NCBI GenBank assembly: GCA_950106755.1 | Contig: OX467084.1 | Location: forward strand, 2,046,001-2,110,000 | Source of the DNA: Climacium dendroides | Taxonomy: Eukaryota; Streptophyta; Bryopsida; Hypnales; Climaciaceae | Reading direction: 5' to 3' | Length of the DNA: 64,000 nucleotides | Shown: one piece after another, positions 15,610-31,895 of the stretch | How positions within the stretch are numbered: the stretch's first letter is position 1 | Layout: each line of letters begins with the position of its first letter | Position numbers and translations under genes: made by a program | The notes under the pieces: generated by a model | Databases searched by the model: none | The model's input: only the letters and a program-made list of their open reading frames with translations | What the model was told of the DNA's origin: nothing

Positions 15610-18546
15610 TTAGCCAGAGCGGCGAAAAATGTCAGCAGTATCAGCAGCCGAGCCCGTGGGAAGTGCATCCGCGCCACTAAATGGGTCTCGGGAGGGTCTA
15701 CTCGGCAGCTCACTGCGGGTGGTAACCTCAGCAATGTTGGCCTTAAATGATTCGCTAAGGGGAGGTAAATCACCCGGCTCTTCTTCCTCCATAACAGATT
15801 GGACCGGAGTTCCAGCCGGGTAGAGCTCTAAAATCTGCTCAATCTCTTCCCCGAACACTTCTTCTCTCTCCATCACCACGCTGACCGATTTCGCCAGAGC
15901 CGCATGGTGCTGCTTCAGCAGTTTCAGCGTTTTCATGTACATCGATTCGATGAGCTTCTGTGTTTGCTCCATGGTGGTATCCACAAGATCATAATTCAAG
16001 GGCTTTTGCACAAAGCCGTAGTCGTCGTACAGTCCACCTTCAAAGCCTAATGGAGGGCCCGTCAACGCTTCCCCTCCGCCCCATGGACATGGATCTCCTG
16101 TCAACGTTATCCCTTTCTCTAAGTTCCATGTGGATACAATCTTCCGCGCCAGCCATGTCGCGTCCGGCAAATGAGTCAAAGAGTAACTCGAGGTGTCTCT
16201 ACCAAACATAACCTCCTCTCCAGCTCTGCCTCCCAACAGCACCTGCAACCGATGCAGAAGCGCAGGTCTTCGCTCAAACAAGTAATACTCATCTTCCAGT
16301 CGGTTCATGATGCACCTCGCCAGCGTATCACCACGGGGAACGATCGAAACGCGGTCACAAAACTCGGTATCAGCTCGCTCGAAGCGACGAAGGAGGTGAG
16401 ATGTAAGCGCCAGCCCGAGCTCGTGAGAAGCCATACGACGGTGTACGGGAAGACACCGCCGCATACCAACTCGTTCAGGACCCATTGTGAGACGATCCAG
16501 CGCCCTGTCCATGTCAATACGTTCAATGATGTTACCCCCGTGACGAACGGCGACCAAAGCAGCCTCCTGCAGCAGCTGCGCAAGCTCGGCTCCTGACCAT
16601 CCGGGGAGATTCTTAGCATACGATTCCAAGTTCACAGACTCGTCCAGCTTCACACTCTTCGCATGCACTTTCAGAATCTCGTACCGGCCTTTGGCTCGTG
16701 GAGGTCGAATGGCGACTTTGCGATCAAACCGACCTGGTCGTAACAAAGCTGGATCCAGCATGTCCATCCTGTTGGTAGCCCCGAGAAATACCACCCCCTT
16801 GCCTGTGTCGAAGCCATCAAGCTCAATCAGAAGCTGATTCAACGTCGTCTCGCGCTCCTGCGCTCCAGCGTTGTAACTCTCCATTCCTTCTTCACCTGCA
16901 GCGCCGTGACGCATCGCGCCCAGCGCGTCGATTTCGTCAATAAACACCACCGAGGGTCGGTTCACTTTCGCACGCTTGAAGAGATCTCGAATTCGAGCAG
17001 CGCCCACTCCAACCAAAACTTCCACAAACTCAGAGCCAGCCATTTGGTAGAACGGGACGCCGGCTTCGCCTGCAATGGCTTTCGCCAGGAGCGTTTTGCC
17101 GCAACCCGGGGGACCTTCCAGAAGCACCCCGTGTGGAGGTTTGGTGCCCATCTGGTTGAACCGCTCCGGGTCCTTGAGGTAGCTCACGAGCTCCTGAAGC
17201 TCCGTCACCACGTCGTCGATGCCCGCGACGTCTGCGAAGCCCACACCAGTCGAGCCTTCCACGCGCGCTTGCGGCTTCGACTGGCCGAATTCGATGGCTT
17301 GCCAGAGATCCCACTTGGTGAAGTCCTTGGGCCGTCTGGTAAGAGTGAACTTCGCCAGCGCGGCCATGGCGACCAGAACGAAGATGATGGCGCCCAGAGT
17401 GCGCGCGGATTGGTACAAAGTCCCGGAGGACACCATTTCTCGAATGCTGGGGAACAAGCGCGCACCTCGACCTGCGTCTACAATCGTGTATCCGATGTTG
17501 CGGCCGAGAGTGGCAACAAGCGCAAGCAGGGGTCGCACGAGGGGGGCAGTCAGCGGCCATAGCACGCGTAGAATTAAAAATGAGATGATGCCCGTCGCGG
17601 TGAAGAGCACAGCGGACGCCATGCCAGTCACAGAGAGCGCCGCCGCACCCACCAGGCTCGCGACCACCGTCACTTCCATCATGAGACGCCCGCTGATGGC
17701 CGCGGCCACGGGATTCGGAAGCTCAGGAGGAAGCTCCATGAACGGGGAGTAACGAGTTTCGACTTCCACTTGGTCGCCTTTGCATTCTCGGAGTGCGACG
17801 TCTGCTTCTTCTTTCGACAAATGCATGGCTCGTTTGCGGGATTGAAGCTCAGGCTCACCGGGGACGCTCTTGAGCTCCACAAGAAAATCGTAGTAGGAGT
17901 GCTTGCCTTCTGGGGTGGTGACGCCGCGGGAAACTAACATGTCGACCTCGCCAGCTCGCGCTGCACGAAGAAACTCGTCAAACCCCATTTCGGGAAGCGA
18001 GTCCAGCTGCCGGTTGTACTCGTCGAGCTCATCGGCTTGGCTCTCAAAAACCTCTTCCGGCACGTAGAGATTGCCTTTGAAGCCACGAAGGAGGTCGTTG
18101 AGGTAGACTGGACGAGATGATTCGCCGACTGCTTCGTTCTCTGTTGTTGCGAGCATGGCAATGTCTTCCGGTGGTGGTGGTGTGGTCGTGACCTCATCCT
18201 CTGTAGCTCGCGCTCTCTCCAATAGAGGCTGGACGACATTCGCCCACAGAGCATCGCTGGCGCCTTTCCAAATTGGCGCTTCGACCCTCCGCAATTCCTT
18301 CAAAGTGTACAACCTATCGCCCACTAAATACTTCGATTCGACTTGACTAGGGGTTTCCGTCAGCAGTTTCGTAATATAATCGTCGTCTGAGCTTGACGAC
18401 GCGACAACCCTACAACCTAATCGCCTCGGGATTCTCCGCGACACCACTCTCGTTCGCAATTGCAGCTTGTTGCCCAACCCTAGGATCCCCCGAGGAGCTG
18501 CGACAGTGATCACGGGCCGCCCTTGCACGCAGCTCGGCACCACCAT
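15610..18546 (-). CDS. FTSHI1: Inactive ATP-dependent zinc metalloprotease, FTSHI1-like, chloroplast
   Basis: Plastid AAA+ protein of the FtsHi group. In Arabidopsis, FTSHI1 (ARC1) affects plastid division, and FtsHi proteins are part of the inner-envelope import motor complex; that role here is inference from the family. Single uninterrupted frame of 978 aa from ATG 18546 (an upstream in-frame TTG at 18558 is not needed). A basic, Ser-rich N-terminus fits a transit peptide. Two hydrophobic regions (about 289-336 and 382-401) fit membrane segments. The AAA domain has Walker A GPPGCGKT (478-485), Walker B VVFIDE (533-538), GATN (589-592) and RPGRFDR (603-609). The HEXXH zinc site is absent; the corresponding stretch reads SHELGLALTSH. 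The FTSHI1-specific region around YDDYGFVQKPLNYD is present, as is the N-terminal PSQVESKYLVGDRLYTLKE. No intron is seen, unlike the other host genes here. Confidence 0.92.
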   Translation of the reverse strand: MVVPSCVQGRPVITVAAPRGILGLGNKLQLRTRVVSRRIPRRLGCRVVASSSSDDDYITKLLTETPSQVESKYLVGDRLYTLKELRRVEAPIWKGASDALWANVVQPLLERARATEDEVTTTPPPPEDIAMLATTENEAVGESSRPVYLNDLLRGFKGNLYVPEEVFESQADELDEYNRQLDSLPEMGFDEFLRAARAGEVDMLVSRGVTTPEGKHSYYDFLVELKSVPGEPELQSRKRAMHLSKEEADVALRECKGDQVEVETRYSPFMELPPELPNPVAAAISGRLMMEVTVVASLVGAAALSVTGMASAVLFTATGIISFLILRVLWPLTAPLVRPLLALVATLGRNIGYTIVDAGRGARLFPSIREMVSSGTLYQSARTLGAIIFVLVAMAALAKFTLTRRPKDFTKWDLWQAIEFGQSKPQARVEGSTGVGFADVAGIDDVVTELQELVSYLKDPERFNQMGTKPPHGVLLEGPPGCGKTLLAKAIAGEAGVPFYQMAGSEFVEVLVGVGAARIRDLFKRAKVNRPSVVFIDEIDALGAMRHGAAGEEGMESYNAGAQERETTLNQLLIELDGFDTGKGVVFLGATNRMDMLDPALLRPGRFDRKVAIRPPRAKGRYEILKVHAKSVKLDESVNLESYAKNLPGWSGAELAQLLQEAALVAVRHGGNIIERIDMDRALDRLTMGPERVGMRRCLPVHRRMASHELGLALTSHLLRRFERADTEFCDRVSIVPRGDTLARCIMNRLEDEYYLFERRPALLHRLQVLLGGRAGEEVMFGRDTSSYSLTHLPDATWLARKIVSTWNLEKGITLTGDPCPWGGGEALTGPPLGFEGGLYDDYGFVQKPLNYDLVDTTMEQTQKLIESMYMKTLKLLKQHHAALAKSVSVVMEREEVFGEEIEQILELYPAGTPVQSVMEEEEPGDLPPLSESFKANIAEVTTRSELPSRPSRDPFSGADALPTGSAADTADIFRRSG

Positions 18547-20653
18547 CTCGCCAGCCAACTATACCACCATCAACTGGAGTTGTTCGCCCCAGAATTAGGG
18601 CAAACAAAAACCCGACCAATGTAACTCGCACCCAACACACACAAAGCACAATCCTGAAAACCCCCAATCCTGTACGACCAATCCACTACAGCCAATTCTC
18701 TCAAACCAAACCCCTGTTTCAATCCTCTCAGGTACGCTTCCTGTTGCAATTCAAGGACAATCTCTGGTAGAGTAGCTATGGATGAGTGCCCACCTTCACC
18801 GCGAGCTTTCCAAAACCCAAATTCGTCCCGCCTTGTCGTCAACGAATGATCCCCGAGCTTGGCGTCGCCATGGTGAATTCCAAAGGAAATGCGGACAAGT
18901 CTGTTGCAATGGGAAATGTGGGTGGTGTTGTGCCTCGTGCAGGGGCCTTGCCTACCTCCAAAGTGTGCAAAGCCCCAACCCCAATCCAAATCCACTTCCA
19001 GACTAGCAGTACCTGCATCCCAACGACGATGGCCACCTCGGTGGGGGAGCCTGTTCCCGTCTCGAGAACACGGGAACCTCGTTCCCCTCCGGGGACAAAA
19101 AGAGGCACAGCGTGTCTTGCTTAGGTCACCATTTGGGAGTCAGTGTATGTTCTTCGTTTTGATTGACTATGGTTTCATTACTCATCAGTTGACTCTGTGT
19201 TTTCAAGTTTAGGGTTTGAGAGCTGGTGTTAGCGACGGAGAGAGGAGTAAATTTGGTCCAGGAGATTAAATATGGCCAGGTGATGTTGGATTGTAGATTA
19301 GCGTTTTGAATTGAAACTTTGGCAAATTCATGGTTGCATCCCGTTGGGGCTGTGATCGGAGGTCGTAGAATTGTAGCAAGGTTTGAATTTTCTTTGAAGT
19401 TGCTAGTTGAGAATGGACGTTAGCAGAGAGAGCAGTTTAGAAGTTTTAGGGGTTTGATTTCATGGTGCGAGGAATTCGCTTTTGCTGTGAGGGAGGATCT
19501 TGCGTAAATGTTACGCAGTGTGATGTTCACTTGACTTCCGGTTCGGGTGATCCTGAGACATTGATTAATTGGAAATCAAGTACTTTTGAGTCGCATTCGA
19601 TAATTGCACCGATGAGCTGTATTTGCTTTTGTCAGAGGCCTTTACCAGATTCTTCTTATCCCTTACTTGCCCAAGCTCAAAATTGAAAGTCTACTTTGAA
19701 AGCTTACAGTCGTTTACCGTACTGGACATCTATGATTTCTTCGATCTATTGGTACATTTTGTTACCTGATGCTTTCTGAATATATTTTGTTACACTTGGG
19801 CACTCACGGGTTCGAATAATGTCGTTGGCAACGATTTCTCAGCTCTTTAGGGCAGTAATGAAAATTGTATAATTGAGTCTCGCGGCTGATGCAATTTCTA
19901 AAACGCGGACAATATCTATCGCCTTTGGAAGAGGCGAATGAAAGGGGTGCAAACTGCTTCAATCGCCTAACCTTGCCAAGGAGGTACCATTCCAAAGTGC
20001 GAGCACTTTGAATAGCCTTTGACCTTGAGCGGGATCCCACCTGCTGCCAAAGTGAGTGTATATTATTGCATTTTAGAGTGGAAGCACCTTTAGTAATTTT
20101 GCTTCTTGTGCACAAACCATAGCTGAAGTGCAATGGGCCTCGAAAATGACTGCAGTCTCAATCAAAATTGTCGTTAGAATGCTGCATACGACGGGACGAT
20201 GAGGAATATGGGAACTCCATCATCACCTCCTTGACTACTTGATCAATAAACAAGACCCTCAGACCGTTCAACGACGTCCAGATACTGAGACTGTTGCGGT
20301 AATCCACGACAGGCTTCAAATTCAATCGTGTCCGGTACAACATTAATTCCCAGAATCGAGTGATTTGCTTAAAACATTAACTACCATTTGAATTCGTTGA
20401 GAGTTGTGTACTGTAATAGTGCATGGATTGGAAGTGGAGAAGTTGGGAGCCAAGTACACACAACCAGGTTCAGGCTGGAAATCGATGGAGAAAACGTCCT
20501 TCTCTGATCTTCTCTCAGTCAACAAGGAGTAAGGATCCCCTGTTGCACTCATAACAAGGTAAAGAATCTAGCCGGGAGCTAGACGTATCAACGTGGGTTG
20601 TATAGCATGGTGGTGCGCTAATCCCCCTGGTCTGTCTTCGATTTGTACAGAAA
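18547..20653. other. Upstream region of FTSHI1-like gene and spacer, no gene recognised
   Basis: 18547 to about 19000 is likely the 5' leader and promoter of the FTSHI1-like gene. Further right are only short frames, for example a 74-codon plus-strand frame at 19462-19686 and two adjoining minus-strand frames at 20552-20343 and 20343-20158. I recognise no domain in any of them; a small or decayed gene near 20.2-20.5 kb cannot be excluded. Confidence 0.4.
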
Positions 20654-20940
20654 TTGTATGTAAGAAACAAAAGGGAAAGAGAAGCATGAAGATGGATCTA
20701 CTGTGGAGTAAGGTGATGGCTATGGCGGAGACCGGGAGTGAGATTACATTTCACCACCAGTGGTGCTCCTCAGGTTTCCGCGGAAGTCGTTGGCGGATTC
20801 GCTTTGTACGTCAGAAACGAAATGGAAAGAGAAGCATGAAGATTGGCCTACACCGAGGCGGAAGGTGACGGCTATGGCAGAGACCGGGAGTGAGGTCGAC
20901 TACATTTCACCACCAGGGTGCTCCTCTGGTTTCCGCCATG
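20654..20940. repeat. Tandem duplication, two units of about 150 bp, 3' of the GH9 gene
   Basis: Unit 1 starts TTGTATGTAAGAAAC (20654) and unit 2 TTGTACGTCAGAAAC (20804). Both contain GGAAAGAGAAGCATGAAGAT, GAGACCGGGAGTGAG and ACATTTCACCACCAG. The copies differ by small indels. Confidence 0.8.
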
Positions 20941-20989
20941 ATTGCCGAGGAAACCCATCGAGGCTTTCCTTTGGAGATACAATTAAAGC

Positions 20990-26208
<5,219 letters not shown>

Positions 26209-26260
26209 CTAGTCAATGAAGAAATTAAAGTAGGCTAATCTCTTTCATGAACTAATGCTA

Positions 26261-26690
26261 AGGTCGTTGGAGATCGAGCTAGCTCGCTCGCTAGCGGAAG
26301 GTGACTGAGAGTACGTACGTATGGCAGTGTTGCTATGGAGATTATTCTGTACGTACTTTGACGCATGTGGTTGAGGATGCTGGAGGCCTTAGTTTCTTTT
26401 CACTGAAGAGCAGGCTTCTACATGAGCGCCGAGGTTGGAGATAATTCTAGCGGAACGTGAGAGTATTGCAGTGCTGAAATGGAGACTTGTAAACTTTGAT
26501 GCATCTGGTTGAGGATGTTGGAGACCTTAAATAACTTCTAGCTAGTTTGTGAAGAGCAGGCTCTGTTTGTTCATGAATGCCGAGGTTGGAGATCGATCTA
26601 GCTAGCTAGCGGGAGGTGACAGTCAGAGAGTACTGCAGCTCCTGTTGAAACGGAGATAAATTGTAAACTTTGGTTGAGGATAGTTACCGA
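26261..26690. repeat. Tandem repeat, about 2.7 units of 151-170 bp, in the GH9 promoter
   Basis: Units begin at GTTGGAGATCGAGCTAGC-like sequence near 26266, 26433 and 26584. Each contains GAGAGTA, a GATGC..GGTTGAGGATG block and GAAGAGCAGGCT. The third unit is cut short. They lie 100-530 bases upstream of the GH9 start codon, so they are part of the probable promoter or 5' UTR. Confidence 0.75.
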
Positions 26691-28098
26691 GATTCAGGGA
26701 GCGAGGGACCCAAGTGGAGGCGTTGACATTGGAAATCAAGGCCGGGGGGAAGTGCCAGGCGCGCAGTTCTCGAGGAAGGTTGTGTGATTCCTTTCTTTCG
26801 GTCATGTGATTGCCTACTGTTGCAGAAACGTTGGTAATCCACTGTAGAATCATGCCGTGTTTGTTTCAGATCGACTTGCCCAGAGTCAGAACGTCAAAAC
26901 CCTTTTTTCTATTTTTAAAACTGAACAGAATCATCTGTAGAATCGGTGCAGTCATCGTGAGAGACTTTGACATCCGAAGGCATCAATAATAGCTCGGAGG
27001 TGCCAGAATTCAGAGAAGGCATCTTCTTCTTTCACGTTGATTTCGTTAGGTTGGCATTATTTAGAGCAGTGCCGCAGTTAGTTGCTGATGAACTGGTTCA
27101 TTTCTGCTGCCAGATTAGACTGAGGAGTGGTTCAAAATGACAACCTTGATCTATTGCAATTTTACTTCGAAAAAATTACTATTGGCAAGTATATTGCAAG
27201 GAAGAAACAAAGCATCTATCAATGAATATCCAAGTAATGACATAGCAATTCAGATATTAACTAACTTGGCTAGAAATTTTTCCTCTTAAAACTAAGATTG
27301 ATACAGATTTACAATTGAAGACTCATACCTTAGGAAGTGATGAGGCCATGAATTTGTGCTATTTAAACAAAATCAATACTCAATTGGAAGCTCTTGAACA
27401 TTGTTGGACTTAAACTTGTCATGCAACATAAGAATAGCTTCACTACACACTTATACACAAGCATGACCTGTATTGTTGTGGGAGGGCGGCACTTTCAAGT
27501 TCCACTATGTCACTGCTAATGGCTTTTTGTTTTTTCTGGGCAATGCTACTATGTTTCACCTACGCCACTTTTGAGGTCTTTTGTGCCTACAGATTGGAAG
27601 AGCTCACACAACAATTTGTCTATGGAGGAATCATTCTTTTTCATGTCGTCATTGATGATGTAAAACAAGTTGGGTAAGGCATTGCTGAGGGATGAAGTGT
27701 AGATTGCACTACGCTTCAGAAAGAAGGGGAGACAAAACAACAACTAGCCTGCGACATCACTTTGCGAAAACCATTTCATATTCCTTTCTATGTTGATGTG
27801 GTGGAGTTGCTCTAAGTACTAACAATCTTCAGAACATCTTCCAACTTATCTTACAATACCCTAAGTGGGTATTGTAAATTGAGTGACTTCCAACCTTCAA
27901 AATTCATTTTTTGTAAGCTGAGGCTCAACTTCATGCTTCTAATGGTAGAGTCTAGATCATCCTCTTGTATTACAAATTAAGAAAAGATGGGAGTCCATTT
28001 CAAAGCACTAACTTACTTGCCAATGTTAATTAGCTTCCCCTTCCATTTCAATTTTGAAACTCTCAACATTGAACATTTTGCCTACTAAACTATCACGT
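26691..28098. other. AT-rich spacer upstream of the GH9 gene
   Basis: No gene, RNA gene or clear repeat was recognised. The open frames are short and not family-like. Confidence 0.5.
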
Positions 28099-28408
28099 AG
28101 TTAGGAAGTTCTCAAATCGCCCACCTCTTCAAATGTACATTATTTGTACTTGTACACATTGCTTTTTCATAGCCTTCAACAATGTACAAACAATGTACTT
28201 TTTAGGAAGTTGGCGATTTTGAAGCCCCATGCCATTTCAACTTCAAATTTTCATAACTAATTCCACAAAGCTCAAAAAAATATGAAACAACTTGAGTTAG
28301 ATGCCAATTCCACTTGTCTTCCAAGAAGAATTTACTGAGAAATATTCTAAGAAGCATCACCTCCCTAAAATTAGCTCTGAACTGGGCAATTTCTGGACCT
28401 CCTACCTT
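28099..28408 (+). mobile_element. MITE copy 1 (about 310 bp)
   Basis: Starts GTTAGGAAGTTC and ends CCTCCTACCT. The interior is shared with the copies at 28654-28989 (inverted) and 23008-23263, including CATAACTAATTCCACAAAGC and ATGCCAATTCCACTTG. Within it, short inverted segments (CGCCCACCTC with GAAGTTGGCG) can form a hairpin. The left end and target duplication are degraded. Confidence 0.7.
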
Positions 28409-28653
28409 GAATATGTCGAAGGATTTTCGTACATCTCATCAGTGTAGACTTCTCCCACCAGTGCACCACCAGTAAGTTTTTCAGTATTTAATTTCTAAAT
28501 CTTGGAACAGGTTCTGGAAGGTGAGGAAGGTTGGGACAGGTGTGCCGGTTGTGAAATTGGGGTATCCGTGCACCTAGAAATGAACTCTCAACTGCTTGCA
28601 GGAAGTAGAGTTCACTTAGGACCTGCCACTTGACAGTGCTTCAATCTGTAACT

Positions 28654-28989
28654 AAGGTAGGAGATCCATAAATCGCCCACGTAAGAGCTGAAGCTGAAAC
28701 TGAATTTTAGGGAGGCAAAGCTTCTTGAAATTTTTTTTTTAGTAAATTTTCCTTGAAAAACAAGTGGAATTGGCATCTAAATCAAGTGGTTTCATGTTTT
28801 TTGGAGCTTTGTGGAATTAGTTATGAAATTTTGAAGTTGAAATGGCATGGGGCTCTAAGATTGCCCACCTCCTAAGATGCTCATTATTAGTAAATTGTTG
28901 AAGGCTACAAAAAAGCAACATGTACAAATAGTATACATTTGAGGAGGTGGACAATTTTAGAGTCTGTGCGCTTTTAGAACCTCCTACCT
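28654..28989 (-). mobile_element. MITE copy 2 (336 bp, inverted relative to copy 1)
   Basis: Terminal inverted repeat AGGTAGGAGATCC / GGTTCTAAAAG-proximal CCTCCTACCT, with TA on both sides (28652-28653 and 28990-28991). It contains an internal hairpin pairing ATTGCCCACCTCCTAAGATG with CATTTGAGGAGGTGGACAAT (left arm about 28862-28881, right arm about 28937-28956). It is non-coding. Confidence 0.75.
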
Positions 28990-28991
28990 TA

Positions 28992-30035
28992 AAAAGATGC
29001 AAGCAATTTATAATTATGATTTATCCTATTCTATAGGTGAGGGTTACAACTTATTGTTTATTGGGATGTAGAAACTAGTGTACACTATGTGAATAAATTT
29101 CAGCATAAATTACGTCATTTTTGTAATTAAAAAAAAGGTGCCACATGTCATCTTGTAAATGGTGCGATGTGACATGGATCCTTGAGAATGTAGCATGAAA
29201 GTTCAATTTCGGCACCTTGAGTGTTGAATGAAACCTTCGTGCATAGTAAATGTTGCAATGGTTTGGTCTACACTAATTAAAAAAACATTGTTAATTATAG
29301 TCTATGTAACTTTTATAAATCATGTCTCAAGCACCAAGGTGAAAACATTCAAACCATTCGTGTACCCATTCCTAACAAGTAGACTTTCATTGAAAGTGTC
29401 CCCAAGAGTGTCTCCATACTTAACTACCATTGGTGACTGTTGATTCTCTAGATTTTGGTTTGATGACCAAGCTATGTAATGGTTTCAGTGGCCTACAAAG
29501 TTTGCAATTTAAAAACTCATAGTAATTGCATGTCTTACCTAAAAATTATATTTTTTTTTTTGAATTCATGATTTTCAATTGCAAATACTACAAATATACT
29601 TTATCTCTTAAAAATGGTGCCTCCAACTATGCTCAATTGTTTATTTTGATGCTTTTCGATGTTTTCACCTTAAATCACCATTACAATTAACCATTGTACT
29701 CAAACTTATATAAATTTATGTATTCTATCCTAGGCTAGGATTGGTGATAAAGCACATTTTTATTGCTCCTCCAATTCAAGGGACAATAGTTTCTATAATT
29801 CTTTTGACCTTCAAAGAATGCACGGCTCCGTGACCAAGGCTTGGACCAAGGTAGTCTCCAAAACTACTCTAATTATTAGACCAATAGTTGCATTCTTTGT
29901 TTTTACATTGAACAATGAAGTCATCTATAGACCATTGAAGGTCAAAGGTACCAATATGTGTAGGAAAATGTATAGAAGTTTGCCGGTTGACCTTATTTAG
30001 TTTCAAAAGTAAACTTAAATAAGTAACTTAATTAT
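28992..30035. other. AT-rich spacer, no gene seen
   Basis: Low-complexity A/T runs and short frames only. Nothing was recognised on either strand. Confidence 0.5.
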
Positions 30036-30425
30036 CAACAATACTAGGATTTAAGTGTTTTATGACTGCAAAAATATGACTAAGGATGACTGGCAACTGC
30101 TCGCAGTCATATTTTGGATCCCACAATGTTGAGAAAAAACATGACTGCAAATGTGATTGCCAGTCATATTTTGCCTTTGTACTTCATGGGTGTATAGTAT
30201 ACATGCATGGAGAACGGCAAAATACTTTTTAGGGAACCATAGGAAATGTATTATGGGAACACCATTCATTTTTGTCAATCATATTTTTCCATATGTGACA
30301 ACATGTAGTTATATTCTATAGTCACATTTTTGTAAGTTCAAATTAAATTTTTTTTTTCCGGGCAGTCCCCTAAAAATTTGGGCAACCTAAAAAAATGTAA
30401 ATAAATTATTGCTCAAAATTGTAAA

Positions 30426-30530
30426 ATTGTAGCCGTTGTTCTTGGGAGATCTTGAAATCCTAGCCGTCATGTTTAGGGTTTTAAAACCCTAGTTGCCACT
30501 TTTTAGGGTTTTGAAACCCTAGCCGCCACT
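30426..30530. repeat. Telobox-bearing tandem repeat, three to four units of about 31 bp
   Basis: Units run from one TAGCCG/TAGTTG to the next. Two units contain TTTAGGGTTTTRAAACCC, nearly perfect palindromes of the plant telobox AAACCCTA (30472-30491 and 30503-30522). The earlier unit is degenerate. Confidence 0.7.
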
Positions 30531-30544
30531 TCATATGCTTCATC

Positions 30545-31150
30545 CCTCCTTTTGTTTTTTGAAGTTCTAATTGTTGTGTTGTGTTTTAGTTGTTGCTTTC
30601 TAACTCTTGTTTCTTCTTTCTCCTTTTGTTTTTTGAAATTCTAATTGTTGTGTTGTGTTTTAGTTGTTGTTGTTTAGTTGTTGCTTTCTAACTCTTGTTT
30701 CTTCTTCCTCCTTTTGTTTTTTGAAATTCTAATTGTTGTGTTGTTGTTGCTTTCTAACTCTTGTTTCTTCTTCCTCCTTTTGTTTTTTGAAATTCTAATT
30801 GTTGTGTTGTTGTTGTTTAGTTGTTGCTTTCTAACTCTTGTTTCTTCTTCCTCCTTTTGTTTTTTGAAATTCTAATTGTTGTGTTGTTGTTGTTTAGTTA
30901 TTGCTTTCTAACTCTTGTTTCTTCTTTCTTTTTTGTTTTTTGAAGTACTAATTGTTGTGTTGTTGTGCTTTGGTTGTTGTATTGTTGCTTTCTAACTCTT
31001 GTTTCTTCTTTCTTTTTTGTTTTTTGAAGTACTAATTGTTGTGTTGTTGTGCTTTGGTTGTTGTATTGTTGCTTTTTAACTCTTGTTTCTTGTTTCTTTT
31101 TTGTTTTTTGAAGTACTAATTGTTGTGTTGTTGTGTTTTAGTTGTTGTTA
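30545..31150. repeat. GTT/CTT-rich minisatellite, about eight units of 67-90 bp
   Basis: Each unit has TTTTTTGAARTWCTAATTG, a TGTTGTGTTGTTG stretch and TTGCTTTCTAACTCTTG. Anchors are near 30555, 30631, 30720, 30787, 30864, 30941, 31021 and 31106. The units fall into an earlier (GAAATTCTAA) and a later (GAAGTACTAA) subtype, suggesting two rounds of expansion. A plus-strand open frame across it is a by-product of the repeat. Confidence 0.85.
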
Positions 31151-31394
31151 TTTAATTATTGAAGTTTTAGTTGTTGTTTCTTAGTTGTTACTAATCTATT
31201 GTTGCTTCTTAAATCTTATTTATTGTTAGTTTGTTGTTGTTTCATAGTTGTTAATTTGTTGTTGCTAATTTTTTTATTGCATCTTCACTTGTCTTATTTT
31301 TACTTCTTATTGGTTTTAGTTTTAATTTTTGTTGCCTCTTGTTATATCTTAGCTTTTACTTCTTACTATCTTTTAGTATTATCTTGAACAAAAA

Positions 31395-31895
31395 AATGAT
31401 TTACGATAATCATATGCTTCATCAACCAAAATATGACTCCCGATAATCATATGTTGCATCAACTAAAACATGATTCACAACAGTTATACTTCATATCATT
31501 TAAAATATGACTCACAACAGTTATACTCCACATCACTTAAAATATAACTCAAATATGATTCACCGCAGTCATATTCCATATCACTTAAAATATGACTCAA
31601 AATATAACTCACCACATGACTTCATATCACTTAAAATATGACTCAAAATATAACTCACCACAGTTATATTTCATATTCTTTAAAATATACTTCATATTAC
31701 TTAAAATATGACTCGAAATATGACTCACCGCAGTCATACTCCATATCACTTAAAACATGATTCAAAATATGACTCACCACGGTTATATTCCATATTCTTT
31801 AGAATATAACTCTCTATAGTCATATTGCATATCACTCAAAATATGACTTACCACAGTTACATTTCACATCAGCCAAAATATGACTGGGTACAGTC
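31395..31895. repeat. Subterminal repeat field of the CACTA-like element
   Basis: More than ten imperfect copies of a 20-45 bp module with AAAATATGACTCAC, CAGTCATATTCCATAT and CACTTAAAATATGACT. These look like candidate transposase-binding repeats. Confidence 0.65.

Noticed and set aside
17219..17752. Long antisense frames across the FTSHI1-like gene
   Set aside because: These are shadows of the GC-rich coding frame and overlap it completely.
18570..18995. 141-codon minus-strand frame upstream of the FTSHI1-like gene
   Set aside because: Likely an untranslated leader; it has low-information sequence and no match to any plastid protein.
19801..19830. GGGTTCGAAT resembling a tRNA T-arm
   Set aside because: No acceptor, D or anticodon stems could be built around it.
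30678..30875. Plus-strand frame with Leu/Phe/Cys-rich repeats
   Set aside because: It is simply a reading of the GTT/CTT minisatellite units and is not a plausible protein.
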